Shown: in pieces, positions 1-10,644 of the stretch
Layout of the letters: each line of letters begins with the position of its first letter
Numbering within the stretch: the first letter of the stretch is position 1
DNA from: Raphanus sativus
Taxonomy: Eukaryota > Streptophyta > Magnoliopsida > Brassicales > Brassicaceae
DNA: 64,000 nt
Assembly (NCBI RefSeq): GCF_000801105.2
Contig: NC_079515.1
Span: 24,885,407-24,949,406 of the forward strand
Direction: 5' to 3'
Made by a program: the position numbers and the translations under genes
Notes under the pieces: model-generated
Databases searched by the model: none
What the model was told of the DNA's origin: nothing
Seen by the model: the letters and a program-made list of their open reading frames with translations, nothing else

Positions 1-87
1 CGATGATGACGACGACGACACCGAGCTGAACAAAAGATCGGGCTTTGAATCCAAAAGGATACGAATGGAGCTGGAGAGTCTCTTCAT
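1..87 (-). CDS. Possible N-terminal start of a divergent gene, cut by the window edge
   Basis: On the minus strand an ATG at 87-85 opens a frame that stays open to the window edge (29 codons). It begins MKRLSSSIRILLDSKPDLLF and continues into a serine run. The composition (Arg and Ser rich, few acidic residues at first) resembles an organelle transit peptide, and the position, head to head with the PPR gene at 449, suits a divergent gene. The frame is short, and the serine run comes partly from a TCG/TCA repeat that could exist without coding. I cannot identify the product. It could also be 5' untranslated sequence. Confidence 0.35.
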   Translation of the reverse strand, partial: MKRLSSSIRILLDSKPDLLFSSVSSSSSS

Positions 88-448
88 GTGTCTCTCCCAG
101 AACAAGAATCTAGTGCCACTTTCTATCGTTCTCGTCGTTGTATAAGCCCCGGGGAGAGACTGAAGGAAAGTAGCGACGGGAGGAGCCTCCAGAACGACGC
201 CGTTGTGGTAGAGAAACCTGCAATTCGACATTTCACCTTCTCTCTTGTGTCAAATGAAGCACATCTCTTTAACTAGATATATAAAAAATAATTTAAAAAT
301 GGAAAAGCCCAAAACGACGTCGTGTGAGGCTTCATTAGATTTAGACTAGGGTTTAAGCCGTTTCGTTCTTCTCCGATCATCTTCTTCTTCTTCCTCTTGC
401 TCAGTATAAGCTGAGATAACACAAAAAGAGGTGAAAGGAAGAAAAAAA
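88..448. promoter_or_regulatory. Probable shared upstream region between divergent genes, with the PPR 5' UTR
   Basis: No convincing coding sequence lies here. The 360 bp separate the possible minus-strand start at 87 from the PPR start codon at 449. The part nearest the PPR gene is pyrimidine rich (TTCTTC runs at 378-400) and then purine rich just before the ATG, as is common in plant 5' UTRs. A GTG-led extension of six codons exists at 431, but GTG is not a normal plant start. Confidence 0.4.
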
Positions 449-3016
449 ATGAGATCTTTATTAGCTTTCAGAAAAGTCCGACCACCGTTTCTTCTTCTTC
501 GTTGCTTGATATACAACAAACCCTTTTGCTCACAGTCTCGCTTTCCTCCCTTAGAATCTGACAATCCAAGCCCACTAGCTAACGGATCCGCTCCCGACGA
601 CAATCTACTCTCCTCCTTAGTAGCGAATCTCTCGACTACAAAGTCCGAACATCAAGACGAGGCGCGTGTAATCGACGCGCTTCTGGACCGGAGGAACGAC
701 CCGGAATCAGCTCTCCGGTTCTACAACTGGGCTAGACCGTCGACGTGGCGCGGCGGGAGCTTCGAAGCTAGCGACTCCTCCGCCTTCTGGTTACTCGTTC
801 ACATTCTCGTTAGTTCTCCCGAGAGCCACGGACGCGCACGTGACTTGCTCCAGCGGCACGTGTCCTCGAGCAGTCCAACGGCAACGCCGAGAGTGTTGGT
901 TAGTAGTTTAGTAGAATCGGCCAAGTCGTTTGGGTTCGAAGTAAAGTCGCTTCCTTTTAGTTACTTGTTGAATGCTTATTCCAAAGAGAGACGGACTGAT
1001 TGTGCTGTGGAGTGTATCGAACTAATGATAGAGCTAGGTTTGGCTCCTTATGTTAGATATATGAACAGTACTTTAAGTGCTTTAGTGAGAAGGAACTCGA
1101 TAAGCGAAGCTAAGGAGCTGTATGGTAAGATGGTTGCTACTGGTCTTGTAGCCGGTGATAAAGCCACTGCTCATTTACTGATGCGAGCTAGTTTGAGAGA
1201 GGAGAAACCCGAGGAGGCTTTGGAGGTTTTTAAGGAAGCTATCGAGAGAGGAGCGGAGCCTGACGGTTTGCTTTACAGTCTCGCGATTCAAGCTTGCTGC
1301 AAGACGTTGAATTTGGGTTTGGCGTTTGGTTTGTTGAGAGAGATGAAAGAGAAGAAGTTTTGTGTCTCGCAGGAGACGTATACTTCTGTGATTGTGGCTT
1401 TGGTGAAGCAAGATAAGGTGGAGGAGGCGTTTAGGTTGAAGGATGAGATGGTGAGCGATGGGATACGTATGAATGTGATCGCAGCGACGAGTCTGATCAA
1501 GGGACATTGCAAGAACGGGGACTTGGGTGGTGCGTTGGATATGTTTCGTGAGATGGAGAAAGAAGGGCCGTCTCCGAACCGTGTCACGTTTTCGGTTTTG
1601 ATAGAGTGGTTTAGTAAGAACGGGGACATGGAGAAGGTGCTCGAGTTTTACAAGAAGATGGAAGCTTTGGGTATAACTCCTTCAGGGTTTCAAGTCCACT
1701 CGGTGCTCCAAGTGTGTTTGAAAGGTAAGAGACCGGAACAGGGACTGAGACTCTTTGAAGAGTACTTTGAAACCGGTGTTTCAAACATCTTCATATGTAA
1801 CAGTATGTTGTCCTGGCTATGCAAGCAAGGTAAGATAGAGGAGGCCAAAGACTTGTTGAGGAAGATGGAGAGTAGAGGTCTTGGACCTAATGTAGTTTCT
1901 TACAACAACGTGATGCTTGCCCTCTGCAGAAAGAAAAAGATAGACTTGGCTCTCACTGTCTTTTCAGAAATGCTGGAGAAGGATATAAAGCCTAACGACT
2001 ACACTTACTCCACTTTGATCGATGGGTGTTTCAAGAATCGTGATTTTCACAACGCTTGGGAAGTCATCGGTCAAATGAACTCTTCTAATATTGAAGTCAA
2101 CGAGGTTGTATACCACACGGTTATCAATGGCTTGTGCAAATCTGGACAGACTTGTAAAGCAAGAGATATGTTGGAAGATCTGATGAGAGAGAAGCGGGTT
2201 TGTATTGGTTGCATGAGTTACAATACCATCATAGATGGATTTATCAAAGAGAGTAATATGGATTCTGCGGTTGCAGCTTACAGAGAGATGTGTAGCAATG
2301 GTATTTCACCAAACGTGGTGACTTATACCTGCATGATGGATGGGTTATGTAAAAACAGCAGAATGGATCAAGCACTGGAGATGAGGAAGGAGATGAAGAG
2401 TAAAGGTCTGAAACTTGATGTTCCAGCTTACGGTACTCTTATCGATGGGTTCTGCAAAAAGGGTAACATGAAAAGTGCGTCTGCTCTGTTCTCTGAACTC
2501 TTTAAAGAAGGGTTGAATCCAAACGAAGCTGTTTACAACAGCTTGATATCTGGATTCCGTAATCTTGGAAACATGGAAGCAGCGCTTGATTTGTACAAGA
2601 AAATGTTGAGAGACGGTCTAAGATGTGATCTGCGTACGTACACAACACTGGTCGATGGATTGTTAAAAGAAGGAAACTTGATCATGGCCTTTAGTTTGTA
2701 CACAGAGATGCAGGGGTTGGGTATTGTGGCTGATGAGATCATGTGTTCGGTGATTGTAAACGGTCTTAGTAAGATAGTACAGTTTGTGGAAGTGGTTAAG
2801 ATGTTTGAGGAGATGAAGAAGAATGATGTCACTCCAAATGTTTTTATCTACAACGCGGTGATTGCAGGACATTTTAAAGAAGGGAATCTTGATGAGGCTT
2901 TTAGAGTTCATGATGAGATGCTTGATAAGGGTCTTGTACCTGATGCCGTTACATTTGATATTCTAGTGAGAGGGAAATATGGAGAATCTCAACCTGTTGG
3001 TGTAGAAAGTTTGTAG
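449..3016 (+). CDS. P-class pentatricopeptide repeat (PPR) protein, intronless
   Basis: One uninterrupted 855-codon frame from ATG 449 to TAG 3014-3016. The N-terminus (MRSLLAFRKVRPPFLLLR) is basic and hydrophobic, as for a mitochondrial or plastid targeting peptide. From about residue 180 to the end there are tandem 35-residue helical repeats with the P-class spacing; typical repeat ends are NVVSYNNVMLALCRKKK, NDYTYSTLIDGCFKN and NVFIYNAVIAGHFKEGNLDEA. No E, DYW or SMR domain follows, so a role in organelle RNA stabilisation, splicing or translation is likelier than C-to-U editing. The protein closely resembles what I remember of Arabidopsis At3g54980, including the MRSLL start, and this decided the start over the in-frame GTG at 431. 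Intronless structure is normal for this family. The RNA target cannot be read from the sequence. Confidence 0.93.
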   Translation: MRSLLAFRKVRPPFLLLRCLIYNKPFCSQSRFPPLESDNPSPLANGSAPDDNLLSSLVANLSTTKSEHQDEARVIDALLDRRNDPESALRFYNWARPSTWRGGSFEASDSSAFWLLVHILVSSPESHGRARDLLQRHVSSSSPTATPRVLVSSLVESAKSFGFEVKSLPFSYLLNAYSKERRTDCAVECIELMIELGLAPYVRYMNSTLSALVRRNSISEAKELYGKMVATGLVAGDKATAHLLMRASLREEKPEEALEVFKEAIERGAEPDGLLYSLAIQACCKTLNLGLAFGLLREMKEKKFCVSQETYTSVIVALVKQDKVEEAFRLKDEMVSDGIRMNVIAATSLIKGHCKNGDLGGALDMFREMEKEGPSPNRVTFSVLIEWFSKNGDMEKVLEFYKKMEALGITPSGFQVHSVLQVCLKGKRPEQGLRLFEEYFETGVSNIFICNSMLSWLCKQGKIEEAKDLLRKMESRGLGPNVVSYNNVMLALCRKKKIDLALTVFSEMLEKDIKPNDYTYSTLIDGCFKNRDFHNAWEVIGQMNSSNIEVNEVVYHTVINGLCKSGQTCKARDMLEDLMREKRVCIGCMSYNTIIDGFIKESNMDSAVAAYREMCSNGISPNVVTYTCMMDGLCKNSRMDQALEMRKEMKSKGLKLDVPAYGTLIDGFCKKGNMKSASALFSELFKEGLNPNEAVYNSLISGFRNLGNMEAALDLYKKMLRDGLRCDLRTYTTLVDGLLKEGNLIMAFSLYTEMQGLGIVADEIMCSVIVNGLSKIVQFVEVVKMFEEMKKNDVTPNVFIYNAVIAGHFKEGNLDEAFRVHDEMLDKGLVPDAVTFDILVRGKYGESQPVGVESL

Positions 3017-4018
3017 CCACATTGTTTACTTATTAGATAGATTTTGGCTTCTCAATAATTTCTTCAGATTTTGGCTTCTGAATAAATTAGTCTAATATTT
3101 TCCCTGCTTTGCTTCTGATAAGCAATGGGTTTGCTTTGTCAATTTTGATGGCATAGATGATGTGCCTATAAAGGTCAAGCTTTGACCTTGGAGCTTATTA
3201 CACTGTTGCATTCCTAGGCTAGTGTTGTGAGTCTTGTGACTGTTGTCTTTCCTCGGAAACTACTTTTTCTGGACAGAATATTTCCTTTCATGTAAGCCTT
3301 GACAAAGCAAAACTCTATGTACAAACCTATTTTGGGATTCTGATATTGTGGAACCAAGAAAATGTTAAATAAGAATGAGAACACACCTTACTGTGCACAA
3401 CATATAATATCGATGTATATGTTATTACAAAGTACATTTCATGCACAGAAATAATGTAATAATGGCAATTGAGAACTGGAAAGAAAAGGAAAGCTTTGTA
3501 TGAGAAAAATTTAACATTAGAAATTATTGTAAGGAGTTCAATTATTTTCATAATAGATGAAAAAATTGATCATAATTCTCATATTAAAATTTTGCATATT
3601 GCCAGTTTTTTTTTGGGTCTAAATATTGCCAGTTTTTTTTGTCGAAAATATTTTTAATAACCTGTAATTGGATTTTCATTCTATAAATTGAAATTCCACA
3701 AAATAAAATCTCGAAAAGGTTAACTGCTGCCTATTTCGATGAGAAATATGATAATAAATTTATTACATTCGTGCTTGTATATATCATGTATTCTATTCCA
3801 CGATTCTTTCTTAGAGCTTACCCCATTATCTTAGTCCACAATCCCATTAGTTTAAACAATTATAACTTTTTTTCTTTTTTAAAAAAAAAACAATTATAAC
3901 TTATTACGTACATGTTTTCAAAACGTTCCCATGTTCTTTTTTCGCTTGGCTGTTTCCTTACTATACTTGTGAAGAACATTAAAGTACTCGTCACAATTCA
4001 TAACATTATATTTTTCTT
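3017..4018. other. Intergenic region downstream of the PPR gene
   Basis: Probable PPR 3' UTR at the start (AATAA-type motifs at 3053-3085), then AT-rich DNA without a credible gene. It contains two short direct duplications around T/A tracts (3596-3640 and 3854-3902) that are described in the findings. Confidence 0.6.
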
Positions 4019-4032
4019 AAAATCCACTATTG

Positions 4033-4368
4033 GTGGAAGCCCCCTTGGTCAAGTGGTTTGACTAAAGGTTCAATCTGCATAATTTGGTATTTTCTGGGGT
4101 TTAAATCTGCATAATTTGGTATTTTCTGGGGTTCAAACCCCAGAAAATATCAAATTATGCAGATTATAGAGAAATAGATTACAAGAGATCTTCAGCTTGG
4201 GGCAAGGCGTACCATCGAACATAGATCTCATTGGACGGCTTAGAGTGGTGCAGTCAGGCATGTATTCTCACAGAATGGTAGAATTGTCGACTGTAAAATC
4301 GTCTTTGTAATATTCTCATCATTGTAATAGCATAATTAACCGATAATAATCGATTCAGACGTTCAAAA
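4033..4368 (+). mobile_element. SINE (tRNA-derived) with 14 bp target-site duplication and internal hairpin
   Basis: The same 14 bases, AAAATCCACTATTG, occur at 4019-4032 and 4369-4382, directly flanking this 336 bp block, which ends in an A run. Near the left end is a box A-like TTGGTCAAGTGG (4045-4056). A box B-like GGTTCAAACCC lies at 4130-4140. These are the two internal RNA polymerase III promoter elements of tRNA-derived SINEs. The head is unusual: a segment of about 32 bp (TCTGCATAATTTGGTATTTT...) is present twice in direct order (from about 4075 and from 4106) and once inverted (to 4163), so 4106-4163 is a near-perfect hairpin with box B at its apex. No coding capacity. Confidence 0.85.
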
Positions 4369-4549
4369 AAAATCCACTATTGCAGTCACATCCTCGTGGT
4401 AACTAAGTTTGGCACATACTCGACTTGAAGTTAGAACAAATACTTTCAATATTTCTCACTCATTAAGTAAAGAATCAAATTTATGTTCGATATACAAAAA
4501 TCAGAAGAAGAAAAAAAACAAATTACTTAAAATAGAGTGTAGATCAAAT

Positions 4550-7500
4550 TTATGGATCAAAACTAGTAGTGGAGGAAGAGGATGTGGTCATGGTGATGAA
4601 AGGGAATCCTGATGATGCTGCAACTGTCTTTAAAGGGGTCATGGTCGTCACTGGCAAATAGATCGATGATTGCTTACTGAACAAGCCCATCGTTGATTGG
4701 TTGATACCTTCATAGTAGTCCCTTGTTGTCAGCTTTGCATTTTGCGACGATGATGAAAGACCAAGGCTTAGTTCAAGATCGTTGTGAGCATTTCCTGAAG
4801 AAAAACAAACAAAAGTTAATGAATTAGATATGGTGATCTATATTATTCGTTACTATAAGTTGCTAAAAGACCAAGGCAAAAAAGGTTAGATGGCTAGGGT
4901 TTGCTTGATCTAATCAAAAGTAAATTTGATATTTATGGTAAGGGTTATATAAATTGGTTTCACCCAACTTCATCAATCAACCTTACAGTAGTTATACGTA
5001 AACATTGTGGCCCGCACTTGTCAGTTACCTTTAATATGAACACCAGACTTCATGACTCCTCCCTTTCCCAACTCACTGTATTTGATCGCTGCTGCATCCC
5101 ATCCCCTGTGAATTTTCATGCACATATATATCTCAGAATTATATACAACATAAGAGTAACTCTTGGGTTCTACTAATATCTAACAATTCAATGAGAAAAC
5201 TAATTAAATTGAGTAGAAAAAATCGTATACTGCTGAAATTTCATAACAGTTTTGTTTAGTGTGGCCAATTTTTAAATAGATCATGTTAATTAACCATGTA
5301 GATATCTTAACAAAATGAGTAAGAATGGTACTAAGATTAGTATTAGATTGTATTTTATAAACAAAGTCTGAAATATAAAGTTCTTTTTATAATAACTATT
5401 TATTAAATTAACGGAATTCTTTTTGAAATTACTTTCAGTTATTGAATCTATAGTAATATAATTTATAAAGGATCATATTAAAATTTTGAACAAAAAAGAC
5501 GATGATCATACTAAATAATAAAGACATGTAAAATGATCATCTGACTGGATCAAGCTGAAACAAAAAATAAATCCTTCAAAATGTATAAAGAAATTTAAAT
5601 TTAATGTAATTATCTTATAGCAACTGTGAAGTTTCGTAGAGCTAGAAAAAGAAGTGAGAGCTAAGGCTTTTCAATGGCAAGCATGCTGTAGAATAAAACA
5701 AATGGAATATGGATGAACAGAAGATAAGTGGTTAGAGGAATATTGCCATTCCGTTCATATTCCATACGCCGAGTTGAAAGTGTTTTCCAAAATTCTATAT
5801 CCTATATATATAGTAAAATTCAGCCAACTTACTTAAGTAATCATGCAATACTTGTAAACTTGTTTGAGTCAAACCTCTTAAATTCGTAACTAAGTATCTC
5901 CAAAGATTGCACGTGTGTAACAAAATATTTTCAATGTTTTTAATGAAGTATTTTAACATAAGATTAGACAACTAAGAGTAATTGTACCTGTTTTGGAGGA
6001 GATGAATCTGATCTTGATGAGTTTTGAACTGGGTGCATTTTTGAAGAGTCAAGCCTTTGTATTTAGAACTTCCTCTTCCGAAACTCGCACTCTCTCGCCT
6101 AAGTGTTTGCACGAACTCCACTTTATTTAAATTCTTCATCTATATGTAATTGATAATTCAAGATCCATAATTAACTTGACTGACGAAAAACAAAAGTATA
6201 CAAACAAATAACCCAGATTCATATATTTCAAGGGACGTATTTATCACGATTATATATAGTATACACTTAGACGGTTAACCTTATCGAGGTCTTGTTTGTA
6301 ATCCTCCACGACAAAGTTGATATCTGCGTCGAGACCACGGAATTTGATAGCAGCTCGGTCGTAGGCCCTGGTATATATATTCATATTCATTTATTAATAA
6401 TCAAATATTTTTCTAATTCATTTTCAACGAACAATCATGTGTATATTTTGACAAAATCAAAACATAACAAAACAACGATTAATGCACAAATAATATGTAT
6501 CTTACCCAATTTTAGCAAAATAAAATAATAATATGTATCTTATGTCTGTATTTGTATATCAAATTTCTTTTACCTTGCTGCTGCGTAGGCAGTATCAAAC
6601 CCACCTGTTTAAACAGAAGATTGGGTTAAAACATTAAGAAAGATAGATTAATAAATTATCAACAAGTTGTGTTGGATAGAACAGCAACCTCGTTGCAAAT
6701 ATGAGGAAGAGGGTCTCAACGAAACATAAAATGATTAAATATTGAGAAGGTATCTCAATATTTAACCATTACATATGATTTTCTATTTATCTCTTTTTTA
6801 AATAAAATTTCCATTTTTCTTTTGTTGAAACCCTTTTTCATATTTGCAATGGAAATGAGCTGTAATAGTTTACTTATGTTTTGTCTTTTACAAAAGAATT
6901 TTTTTTTTTAGCATTTAGCACTAGTTAACGGATGTTGTCAGACAAGATATAAAAGTAAAACTTACCACAAAATATGATAAGTTAGAAATTCATCGTTTAT
7001 GGCTACATATAGACACACACACGTACTTAAGAAGACCCAATAATTAAATTCTTTTTTGATGTACTTACCCAAATAAACTTGCTTTCCGCAATCCCTACAA
7101 ATCGTCAAGTCCAAGAATCAAAATTAGAGAGTCATATAGCAATAATTGAGTAAAATTGATTATTAAAAACAAAACATAACAAACTAATATAATTTTTAAT
7201 TAATATTTTTTTTTAAATTAATAGTATAATTTTGGTTATACCAAATATGAGATTCCCAACGACCGGTGCGACGGTAAAAAGTGACGCCACGATACTGGGA
7301 GCTTCGTGACCTTGGTCCTCTTCTGCTCTTCTTTACCGCTTGCTGCTTGTTCCTCTGTAAAGACGACAGTCTCAACCAGTGACCGTCGTCTAAGGAGAAC
7401 TCAATGTTCCGGCGAGCATCAGCCACGGGGAAAAGATCTCCGGTTTCTTTAGAAGGAGGAGGAGGAACGACATCATCGTCACGTTTGATAATTCCAAAGG

Positions 7501-7651
7501 TGATGAAAGCTTTGCCGGCGGCGGAATCTTTGGAAGATGAGGAGGAGGAAGAGATGTTAGATTCTTCTTCACCGGCCGCTGAGACTAATGGTACTTTCCG
7601 ATCTTGATCTTCTCCATAGTTAGAGAACATACCAAGACTGAGATCCAACAT
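4550..7651 (-). CDS. SMZ: AP2-type floral repressor, SCHLAFMUTZE (SMZ) orthologue
   Basis: Seven exons: 7651-7242, 7094-7069, 6604-6574, 6367-6280, 6139-5988, 5105-5029 and 4794-4550. All introns have GT..AG ends and the frame closes at 342 codons plus TAA. The protein starts MLDLSLG (an EAR-like LxLxL repression motif), then has the nuclear basic stretch [20 protein letters not shown] leading into a complete first AP2 domain ([40 protein letters not shown]). The second AP2 domain is shortened and altered ([18 protein letters not shown]), which is characteristic of the SMZ/SNZ pair rather than AP2 or TOE proteins. A second LxLxL motif (LELSLGL) follows in exon 7. In Arabidopsis, SMZ represses FT and delays flowering, and miR172 targets it. 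Position beside the PPR gene matches At3g54990. The start at 7651 was chosen over an upstream in-frame ATG because MLDL is the family start. Confidence 0.93.
4603..4623 (-). promoter_or_regulatory. miR172 target site in the SMZ last exon
   Basis: The plus strand reads GGAATCCTGATGATGCTGCA, nearly the sequence of miR172 itself, so the minus-strand SMZ mRNA is its complement. Against the miR172e form as I remember it, the differences are one G:U wobble (C for U at miRNA position 7) and the last base. The site is translated as VAASSGFP within exon 7, the usual place for AP2-class genes. It implies post-transcriptional repression of SMZ by miR172. Confidence 0.9.
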
Positions 7652-8148
7652 GGTCGTGTTCAAACGGGGTCGTATTGTAATGGTGTTTTCTTGTTCCGGT
7701 GAGATTAGAGAGAATAGATGAGAGAGAGGATAAGTGGCAAAATGGAGGGGGGAGAGAGAGAGGGTTCTAAAAGAGGGAAGAAAAAGAACGTGGGACGTGT
7801 TCACTGTGAAGGTTGCATTGGATACACTTGCCCTTTATTGGCCTTTTCAACTTTAATTTTTAAAATTTTAAAAATAATAATAAAAATGTACTTGCCTTGC
7901 CTATGTATCCAATATTTATATGTTAGTTTTATTGTTGCTAATTAAATATTATGGGAGCCGCAGAGAGGCTGTACGATGAGGTTTACGCCTTGATTTTGTA
8001 AACTCAACGCTTTAGTATAATGTAATTTTTGTTAATGAACTCGATCTAGTTCAAATCATGAACATATAATGCCATCAATTAGGTAAAGAAGTTAATGTTC
8101 ATGAGTATAAAAATAGGGAGGCTGTTGTAAGTTGTAACCTTCTAGTTC
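7652..8148 (-). promoter_or_regulatory. SMZ proximal promoter and 5' UTR, cut off by a transposon
   Basis: About 500 bp lie between the SMZ start codon and the left end of the CACTA element at 8149. The part next to the ATG (7680-7790) is TC rich on the coding strand, as in plant 5' UTRs. The remaining native promoter is therefore at most about 500 bp before transposon DNA begins. No specific factor site is called. Confidence 0.55.
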
Positions 8149-8560
8149 CACTACAAGAAAATACGCTGATACTGAGGGACTTTTTCCTCGGTATTTCGTC
8201 GGAATAAACGTATTCCGACGAAATATCGAGGAAAATGTCTCTCGAAAAAAATTCCTCGAAATTTCATTTTTCCTCGAAATATCTTCGAAAATTTGTGACA
8301 GAATTTCGAGGAAACATAATTCCGAAGATATTTAGAGGACTGTTCTTCGTCGAAGAGGTCCTCAGTATATATTGAGGAACAATTTCCTCGGTATATACCG
8401 AGGATTATACTGAGAAAAAAGACATACGAATGTTTTCGAGGAAACAAGTTCGTCGGAAAATTTCGAGGGAAGTTTTCCTCGAAAAATTCCGAGGGACTGT
8501 TTCCTCGAAAATGTTCGAGGGCTGTTCCTCGGAATATATTGAAAATATTTTTTTTTTTAA
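8149..8560. repeat. Left subterminal repeat array of the CACTA element
   Basis: Starts with the terminal inverted repeat, then holds about twenty copies in both directions of the core TTTCGAGGAAA or its variants (TTCCTCGGTAT, AATTTCGAGG). These can pair into hairpins and in En/Spm elements form the landing sites for the element's own DNA-binding protein. It is followed by A/T homopolymer runs to about 8700. Confidence 0.85.
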
Positions 8561-8702
8561 AAAAATATTTTTTTTTAAAAAAATATTTTTAAAATTTAAA
8601 TTCGAAAATATAAAATTAAAATTTAAATTGAAAACATATTATTTAAAATTCAAAGTCATACAAATCAAAAGAAAACATTTCGAGTTTTTGAAAGAAATTA
8701 AA

Positions 8703-10210
8703 CTACGGGTTTTGGAAGTCCGGGTCTGGCATGGTCGGGAAGTCCACGTTGGCGTTCGGGTTCATGCTCCTCATCATCGCCATCATTTGCTCGTTCAGCT
8801 TCCTCTGTGCCTCCCAGCCCGCCTCTTGACTCGCCACCATGGACTCCAGCGCAGATATGCGAGCATCCTTGTCCCTCATCTGACTCAGAAGGACTTCTTG
8901 ATCAACATAGGACGGTGGTGGTGTAGAAGCAGACGAAACCGAGGGAGACCGACGAGCCAAACCGAACAAACGGTCCTTCTTCTTTGGAACCGACTGAAAA
9001 AGAAAGTGTCAAATTTAAATAATATAAAAAATGGATTGAACTTTAAAAAATGAACTTACCGCTTCAACGATTTGGTTGATCCGAACCCGAGGCAAGCCGG
9101 TCGATCCCGTCGAATCGTCATCATCGGTTTGAAGCTGAGACACTTCCTGTTCCATCTGACTGTCGATGAGGGTGACCACATCCCTCACAACACCATCATC
9201 AATCTCGCCGGTCTTCTTGTTGGTATACGCCGTCTTTATTAGGCGGAGATGATCAACCGGCTCCCCCTCATTTTCTTCCGCCTTGAAAAAATCATAAATT
9301 AAACAAAAATTAGTAATTAAAAGAAATGCACAAAAAAATATTAGAATCTTAAATAATATAATAAAAATCGACAAGCTTACCAAGCGATCCCCCAGACTGG
9401 CTAAAGATTGAGCACCCAAGTTATGGATGTACATGCCCTTCCCCTTACGGTCGCTCTTGCGGTTGGTGGAGTTGGTGGAAGAAGTTGCTCTCACTTCGTT
9501 CTTACTCCAATGCACACCCAACTCCTGCCAGACGACGGGGTCCATCCCCTTTGGAACCTTTAAAAAAAAATTTGTTAAATAAATAAAAAAATATTTTAAT
9601 AAATTAAAAAATTGTTTCATAAATAAAAACGAACATCGGCATTCCAGTTGAATTGTTGCTGAAAATAAAACACAATTAGTAGAAAATTAATATTAAAGAT
9701 TAAGAAAATAAGTAAAAAATAGAATATTTACCAAAAACTGTTGAAACCACATATGCTGCTTCTCGAGAGGGAAGTCGGTGAAAGTCGGATGTCCATTGTC
9801 GAGGGACGAGTACATCATACTGTTGATCCATCCGCTGATCCCGTTCCCGGATCGGTCGAACCTAATAAAAAGAATTAATTATTTAAAATGAATCAAATTT
9901 TAATGAAAAAAATAGGTTTAATTACCATGTCTGACCCCGTCCACATGGATACTGAGTGAGATATGGAAGATGGTCACGACCCGACTGTCGAACAAACTCC
10001 GCAACTCTCAGAAGTGCCGGATGAGCAGGAGCAGGAGCAGGAGTGGGTGCCACACCGGGAGCGGGAGGAGAATGAGAGGGAAATGGAGAGGGAGATGTCT
10101 GGTAGGAGCTGTAGGGCGATGCGGAACCCGAAATGGAGCCGCTCCCCGAACCACCACGACCACGACGCTGTCGAGAGCGGGTCTGTTCCTCTTGAGACCT
10201 TTATATAAAT
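8703..10210 (-). CDS. CACTA accessory protein, TNP1-like (Ptta/En/Spm plant transposase type)
   Basis: Minus-strand coding pieces joined by short AT-rich introns, approximately: up to 10205-9931 (proline/serine rich, then [15 protein letters not shown]), about 9860-9732 ([19 protein letters not shown]), 9559-9381 ([20 protein letters not shown]), 9282-9061 (acidic, [20 protein letters not shown]) and 8993-8703 ([13 protein letters not shown], then a coiled-coil segment rich in E, Q, M and A, ending [13 protein letters not shown]). This order matches the second protein of plant En/Spm elements, which binds subterminal repeats. I saw no internal stop in the joined pieces. The first exon and the start codon are not resolved, because the 5' piece seems to begin at an acceptor near 10205; exon edges are approximate. 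Confidence 0.7.
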
Positions 10211-10555
10211 AAATTTTATTTAATATATACAATTATTTATTTAATTTGTTAATATATTAAAATTGTTTAATAATAACAAAAAAAAGTTTAAATATATAAA
10301 AAATAGTTTAAATATTTTAATAAATTATTAAATGATTACAAAAAAGTTTAAATATATTAAAAATATTTTTAATATTTAAAAATTGTTTAATAATTACAAA
10401 AAAGTTTTAATATATTAAAAATTGTTTAATAATTACAAAAAAAAATTAATATATTAAAAATAGTTTAATAATTACAAAAATAGTTTTAATATATTAAAAA
10501 TAATTTAATAAATAAAAAAATAGTTTTAATATATAAAAATAGTTTTAAAAATCAA
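10211..10555. repeat. AT-rich irregular tandem repeats inside the CACTA element
   Basis: Roughly eight loosely repeated units of 40-45 bp built from TTAATATATTAAAAAT, AGTTTAATAATTACAAAAA and similar phrases. They separate the second gene from the TNP2 gene, with no coding capacity. They may form part of an intron or spacer of the element's long transcript. Confidence 0.7.
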
Positions 10556-10630
10556 AAATTTCGAGGAAATTTCGAGGAAACCCTAATTTCCCTCGAAATT
10601 TCCTCGAAATTTCCTCGAAATTCATTTAAA
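10556..10630. repeat. Internal cluster of subterminal-type motifs between the two CACTA genes
   Basis: About six copies of TTTCGAGGAAA or its complement are packed into 75 bp, followed by an A run. They are the same motif that fills both ends of the element, but here they lie between the TNP2 stop at 10645 and the TNP1-like gene. Confidence 0.75.
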
Positions 10631-10644
10631 AAAAAAAAAAAAAT

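Noticed and set aside
431..448. GTG-led six-codon extension of the PPR protein
   Set aside because: GTG is not a usual start in plant nuclear mRNA, and the family starts MRSLL at the ATG at 449.
7652..7804. In-frame upstream Met giving a longer SMZ protein
   Set aside because: The extension is low-complexity UTR-like sequence; SMZ-type proteins start MLDL, which is the ATG at 7651.
10008..10232. Open frames on both strands over the GC-rich part of the CACTA second gene
   Set aside because: These are shadows of the proline/serine-rich exon of the TNP1-like gene; their residue patterns are repetitive and unsupported.
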